This document shows, one piece after another, positions 60,752 to 64,000 of a stretch of 64,000 nt of DNA. The DNA comes from CALKJU01 sp046349355 (GTDB taxonomy: Bacteria; Pseudomonadota; Alphaproteobacteria; Geminicoccales; Geminicoccaceae). The stretch spans positions 310,001 to 374,000 of the forward strand of contig JAXMCM010000016.1 in the NCBI GenBank assembly GCA_046349355.1. The letters are read 5' to 3'. A model generated the notes under the pieces. It was not told where the DNA came from, did not search any database, and saw only the letters and a program-made list of their open reading frames with translations. The position numbers and the translations under genes are program-made. Numbering within the stretch: the first letter of the stretch is position 1; each line of letters starts with the position of its first letter.

Positions 60752-61843
60752 ATGGGTCGCAACCGCGCCTGGGTGAACGATGCGATCGCCCGCATCGAGG
60801 CCGACGTGCAGCGCTCGGCGGACACCCATCTCGTCCCGCTGCGGCTCGCCGCCTTTCCCAACGTCGCGGTCTACTTCAAGGACGAGTCGACGCATCCCAG
60901 CGGCAGCCTCAAGCACCGCCTTGCCCGCTCGCTGTTCCTCTACGGCCTGTGCAACGGCTGGATTCGCGAGGGCACCACCCTCGTCGAGGCCTCGTCGGGT
61001 TCGACCGCGGTCTCCGAGGCCTACTTCGCCCGGCTGCTCGAGCTGCCGTTCGTCGCGGTGATGCCGCGCACCACGAGCCAGCAGAAGATCGAGGCCATCG
61101 CGTTCCAGGGCGGGCGCTGCCACCTCGTCGACGATCCGACCCGGGTCGAGGCCGAGAGCCGCCGCATCGCCGCCGACTGCGGCGGCCACTTCATGGACCA
61201 GTTCACCTTCGCCGAGCGGGCCACCGACTGGCGCGGCAACAACAACATCGCCGAATCGATCTTCCACCAGCTCGCCCGCGAGGCGCATCCGGTGCCGGCC
61301 TGGGTGGTGGTCGGCGCCGGCACCGGCGGGACCTCGGCGACCATCGGCCGCTACCTGCGCTACCGCGGCCTGCCCACCCGCCTGTGCGTCGTCGACCCCG
61401 AGCACTCGGTGTTCTTCGACGGCTACCGCGAGGGCAGCCGGGCACCGGTCGCCAGCCGCGGCTCGGCGATCGAGGGCATCGGCCGGCCGCGCGTCGAGCT
61501 GTCCTTCCAGCCCGAGATCGTCGACCGGATGCTGAAGGTGCCGGATGTGCTCAGCCTCGCCGCGCTGCGGGCGCTGGAACGCCTGCTCGGCCGGCGCTGC
61601 GGCGGCTCGACCGGGACCAATTTCGTCGGCGTCCTGCAGCTGGCCGCCGAGCTCGCCGCCGCCGGCCGCCCGGCCAGCATCGTGACGCTGATCTGCGACG
61701 GCGGCGACCGCTACCGCGGCACCTACTACGACGATGCCTGGCTGGCGGCGCAGGGCCACGCCATGGAGGCGGCCGGCCAGCGCATCGAGCGGGCGCTGGG
61801 CGGCGACGCCGCCGCCCTGGGCCTCGCCTCCTGCGAGCGCTAG
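60752..61843 (+). CDS. PLP-dependent cysteine-synthase-family enzyme
   Basis: A 363-residue fold type II PLP enzyme. Lys54 in HPSGSLKHRLA binds PLP; the Asn/Ser loop EASSGSTAVSEAY and the glycine loop VGAGTGGTSATIG are intact. It lacks the exact CysK/CysM asparagine loop (TSGNTG), so it is more like cysteine desulfhydrase or other cysteine-synthase-related lyases. The ATG at 60752 gives MGRNRAWVNDAI. Its end overlaps the mscL stop by four bases on the other strand. Confidence 0.88.
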   Translation: MGRNRAWVNDAIARIEADVQRSADTHLVPLRLAAFPNVAVYFKDESTHPSGSLKHRLARSLFLYGLCNGWIREGTTLVEASSGSTAVSEAYFARLLELPFVAVMPRTTSQQKIEAIAFQGGRCHLVDDPTRVEAESRRIAADCGGHFMDQFTFAERATDWRGNNNIAESIFHQLAREAHPVPAWVVVGAGTGGTSATIGRYLRYRGLPTRLCVVDPEHSVFFDGYREGSRAPVASRGSAIEGIGRPRVELSFQPEIVDRMLKVPDVLSLAALRALERLLGRRCGGSTGTNFVGVLQLAAELAAAGRPASIVTLICDGGDRYRGTYYDDAWLAAQGHAMEAAGQRIERALGGDAAALGLASCER

Positions 61844-62280
61844 GTCCGCTTCGCCAGGAGGTCGCGGATCTCGGTCAGCAGGACGACGTCGGCCGGCGGG
61901 GGCGGCGGCGCCGCCGCGACCTTGGCCTCCTCCTTCTTCTCCAGCATCCGCTTCAGGTTGTTGAACTGCTTGATGAGGATGAACAGGGCGAAGGCGACGA
62001 TGACGAACTTGATGATGGCGTTGATGAAGTTGCCGTAGGCGAAGACCGCGGCGCCGGCGTCCTTGGCGGCCTTGAGCGACGGGTAGTCGACGTCGCGCAT
62101 GGTCAGCTGCAGGTACTTGTCGCTGAAATCGACGCCGCCGAGGATCACGCCGATCGGCGGCATGATGATGTCGTCGACCATCGAGGTGACGATGGCGGTG
62201 AAGGCGGCACCGATGATGATGCCGACGGCCATGTCGAGCACGTTGCCCTTCAGCGCGAACTCGCGGAATTCCTTGAGCAT
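61840..62280 (-). CDS. mscL: Large-conductance mechanosensitive channel
   Basis: Opens under membrane tension to release solutes during osmotic downshock. The 146-residue protein starts MLKEFREFALKGNVLDMAVG, with TM1 at about 17-43 (GIIIGAAFTAIVTSMVDDII) and TM2 at about 80-105 (FINAIIKFVIVAFALFILIK). The C-terminal helix LTEIRDLLAKR is the cytoplasmic bundle. The Pro-rich linker (AAAPPPPPADV) is longer than in E. coli. Confidence 0.95.
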   Translation of the reverse strand: MLKEFREFALKGNVLDMAVGIIIGAAFTAIVTSMVDDIIMPPIGVILGGVDFSDKYLQLTMRDVDYPSLKAAKDAGAAVFAYGNFINAIIKFVIVAFALFILIKQFNNLKRMLEKKEEAKVAAAPPPPPADVVLLTEIRDLLAKRT

Positions 62281-62360
62281 TTCCTTCCTCGCAACGGCTT
62301 CGGTTTGGCCGCACCGTACTGCCGGCCGGCGGAGCCATCAACCGGCGGCAGAAATGACGA

Positions 62361-62388
62361 CGCCCCCGGGGATCGCTCCCCGGGGGCG
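62361..62388 (-). terminator. Strong hairpin after the sugar-binding protein gene
   Basis: CGCCCCCGGGGA (62361-62372) pairs fully with TCCCCGGGGGCG (62377-62388) around a TCGC loop. It lies 33 bases after the stop of the binding-protein gene on the minus strand, before mscL. Confidence 0.75.
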
Positions 62389-62421
62389 CCGCTGACCGAC
62401 GGCCGGACGGCCGTCAGCCGC

Positions 62422-63435
62422 TTACTTGGCGATGCAGGTCGCCGCGGTCTCGGGCGTGCAGACGTCGAGGCCGGTGTAGGTCGGATCGGCCGGAGGAGCG
62501 CCGCCCTCCTTCATCTGCAGCAGGGCGAGCATGGTCTTGTAGCCCATCTCGAACGGCCGCTGGCCGACCTGGCCGAGCGACAGGCCCTTCTCCATCAGCT
62601 CCATCTGCACAGGCAGCGTGTCGGCGACGACGAGCGCGAGGCTCTTGTCGTCGATGCGCGCCTTATGCTTCTCCGCGACCTTGGTGTAGGCCTGCGGGAT
62701 GAACTGCGGGAAGCCGCCGGTCGGGACGAAGGCATCGAGCTCGGTGTACTTGCCGAGGATGTCCTCCATCTGCTGCACCGAGCGCGGGAAGTCGTCGTCG
62801 GTGTAGAGCGGGCAGCCGTCGACCTCGTTCCAGCCGTTCTGGCCGGTCAGGCGGTCGCCGGGGGCGGCGGCCGACTTGGCACCCGACAGCGTGTCGCGGA
62901 TGCCCTGCATGCGCTCGTTGTGGTTGGCCGCGGCGGCGCCGCCGGACTGGATGCAGATCGTCCCGCCGTTCGGCTTGATGGTCTGCACGATCTTGGCGAG
63001 GTTGACGCCGATCTCGTAGTTGTGCGTGCCGATGTAGGCGACGCGCAGGCCCTTGTCCTTGTCCAGCAGGTCGCTGTCCCAGGTCAGGACCGGGATGCCG
63101 GCGGCCTTGGCGGCCTCGAGCGCCTTGCCCATGGCGGCGGCGTTCGACGGGCTGACGGCGATGCCGTCGACCTTCTTGGCGATCAGGTCGTTGACGACCT
63201 GGACCTGCTCCTCACCGCCGCCGTGCTCGCCGGGGCCGATGTAGAGGCACTCGAACTTGCCGGGATTCTCGGCCTCGGCCTTGCGGCAGCCGGCCAGCGC
63301 CTGGTCGAAGAACGGGTTGTTCATGTTCTTCGGCACGAGCGCGAAGACGTAGCCGTCGGCCGACGCGGGCGTCACCGCCCCGCCGAACGCCAGCACCGCG
63401 GCGGCAGCCGCGGCCGACATCAGGAACTTCTTCAT
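62422..63435 (-). CDS. Ribose-type sugar ABC transporter substrate-binding protein
   Basis: A 337-residue periplasmic binding protein. Signal peptide MKKFLMSAAAAAAVLAFGGA ending near TPASA. The family 1 (RbsB/Peripla_BP_4) fold is seen in YVFALVPKNMNNPFFDQALA, KKVDGIAVSPSNAAAMGKAL, VLTWDSDLLDKD and GGAAAANHNERMQGIRD. Four cysteines (CRKA, CLYIG, CIQSG, CPLYT) and a C-terminal pair are unusual for the family. GTG at 63441 is an alternative start two codons upstream. It is transcribed after the permease gene with a 50-base gap. The sugar is unknown. Confidence 0.9.
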   Translation of the reverse strand: MKKFLMSAAAAAAVLAFGGAVTPASADGYVFALVPKNMNNPFFDQALAGCRKAEAENPGKFECLYIGPGEHGGGEEQVQVVNDLIAKKVDGIAVSPSNAAAMGKALEAAKAAGIPVLTWDSDLLDKDKGLRVAYIGTHNYEIGVNLAKIVQTIKPNGGTICIQSGGAAAANHNERMQGIRDTLSGAKSAAAPGDRLTGQNGWNEVDGCPLYTDDDFPRSVQQMEDILGKYTELDAFVPTGGFPQFIPQAYTKVAEKHKARIDDKSLALVVADTLPVQMELMEKGLSLGQVGQRPFEMGYKTMLALLQMKEGGAPPADPTYTGLDVCTPETAATCIAK

Positions 63436-63485
63436 GGTCACCTAACCTCCCGTTTTGACGAGATGCGGTCGGGCCGAGCGGGGGC

Positions 63486-64000
63486 TCAGCCCGACTTTCT
63501 GCCGCGGATCTGCTCCAGCAGAACCGCCAGAACGATGAACAGGCCGACGAACGTGCCCTGCCAGTTCGAGTCCACGCCGGCCATCAGCAGGCCGTTGCGG
63601 ATCACCTCGATCAGCGCCGCACCGATGAAGGCCCCGTAGGCGCCGCCTTCGCCACCCATCAGGTTGGCGCCGCCGATCACGGTCGAGGCGATCACCCGCA
63701 GCTCGTAGCCGGTGCCCAGCGCGTTGATGGCCGAGCCCTGCCAGCCGACGATCATCACCGACGCCAGCGCCGCCATCAGGCCGGACACGGTGTAGGCCTG
63801 GACCTTGATCCGGTTGACCGGCACGCCGGTCAGCCGGGCCGCGTTCTCGTTGCCGCCGATGGCGTAGAGGTAGCGGCCCCAGGCCGTGAAGTTGAAGATG
63901 AAGCCGAACAGCAGGGTGAGCAGGATCAGCGCCCACACCGGGTTCGAGATGCCGAACACGTCGCCGCCGCCGATCCAGTTGAACTGGTCGGCATAGGGAC
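63486..64000 (-). CDS. Sugar ABC transporter permease (RbsC-type), C-terminal part
   Basis: The 3' end of an inner-membrane permease gene; the frame is open to the end of the window (PYADQFNWIGGGDVFGISNP), so the start lies beyond 64000. GRYLYAIGGNENAARLTGVP is the family's cytoplasmic EAA-like loop for the ATPase. VIGGANLMGGEGGAYGAFIG is the typical C-terminal signature. At least five hydrophobic segments are seen. It is upstream of the binding-protein gene in the same operon; the ATPase gene should lie beyond the window. Confidence 0.92.
   Translation of the reverse strand, partial: PYADQFNWIGGGDVFGISNPVWALILLTLLFGFIFNFTAWGRYLYAIGGNENAARLTGVPVNRIKVQAYTVSGLMAALASVMIVGWQGSAINALGTGYELRVIASTVIGGANLMGGEGGAYGAFIGAALIEVIRNGLLMAGVDSNWQGTFVGLFIVLAVLLEQIRGRKSG

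Overview
This is a 64 kb window of very GC-rich (roughly 70%) chromosomal DNA from an alphaproteobacterium, most likely of a Rhodospirillales-like lineage. The pointers are the alaC-hom-glpX-recJ gene string next to a class I PHA synthase, two DUF465 (YdcH-like) small proteins, a CsrA gene divergent from a flgBC-fliE-fliQR-flhB operon, short-type NAD kinase and LipB, and tightly packed genes with repeated ATGA/GTGA/TGATG stop-start overlaps. Genes fill nearly everything, and no gap exceeds about 300 bases. There is no prophage, insertion sequence, CRISPR array or rRNA.

Layout. 1-8 kb: apt tail, alpha/beta hydrolase, nadK, moaA, OmpA lipoprotein, a pseudo-receiver/HPt protein, psuG, a TerB-like protein, nnr. 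8-20 kb: a large soluble PAS-GGDEF-EAL protein, pentapeptide-repeat protein, lipB, tRNA-Leu(GAG), malic enzyme-Pta fusion, mgtE, a TPP enzyme of unknown substrate, a remnant of an amino-acid binding protein, a Mur-ligase-like protein and tRNA-Glu(TTC). 20-32 kb: recJ, glpX, hom, alaC, a lipoprotein, phaC, manC, an acyl-CoA synthetase and a higBA toxin-antitoxin pair. 32-41 kb: a LacI-regulated sugar-acid-type locus with its palindromic operator, a frameshifted glucokinase beside a phosphofructokinase, and purEK. 41-45 kb: csrA and flagellar export/rod genes, with flhB apparently starting at CTG.

The most interesting stretch is 45.8-54 kb. It holds a DSF (diffusible signal factor) locus of the Xanthomonas Rpf type in an alphaproteobacterium: rpfF (crotonase-fold DSF synthase with both catalytic glutamates), convergent with an RpfC-type five-helix hybrid sensor kinase. 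Directly upstream of rpfC, in the same operon, is a REC-PAS-GGDEF-EAL protein with an RpfG-like receiver. It takes the place of the HD-GYP phosphodiesterase RpfG and has a degenerate RSDEF cyclase site and an intact EAL. rpfF has an AT-rich upstream region unlike anything else in the window. Next to the locus is an orphan pair of a MotA/ExbB-like channel and a MotB/OmpA-like protein resembling ZorA-ZorB, without the other Zorya genes, followed by a NUDIX hydrolase and two HTH regulators with palindromes upstream.

55.8-64 kb: a penicillin acylase family protein (possible CTG start overlapping the stop of a HAD hydrolase gene), VanX-type dipeptidase, a peroxiredoxin-like/2OG-Fe oxygenase fusion, a PLP cysteine-synthase-like enzyme, mscL, and the start of a ribose-type ABC transporter. 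All calls come from reading the sequence and motifs; no database search was possible.
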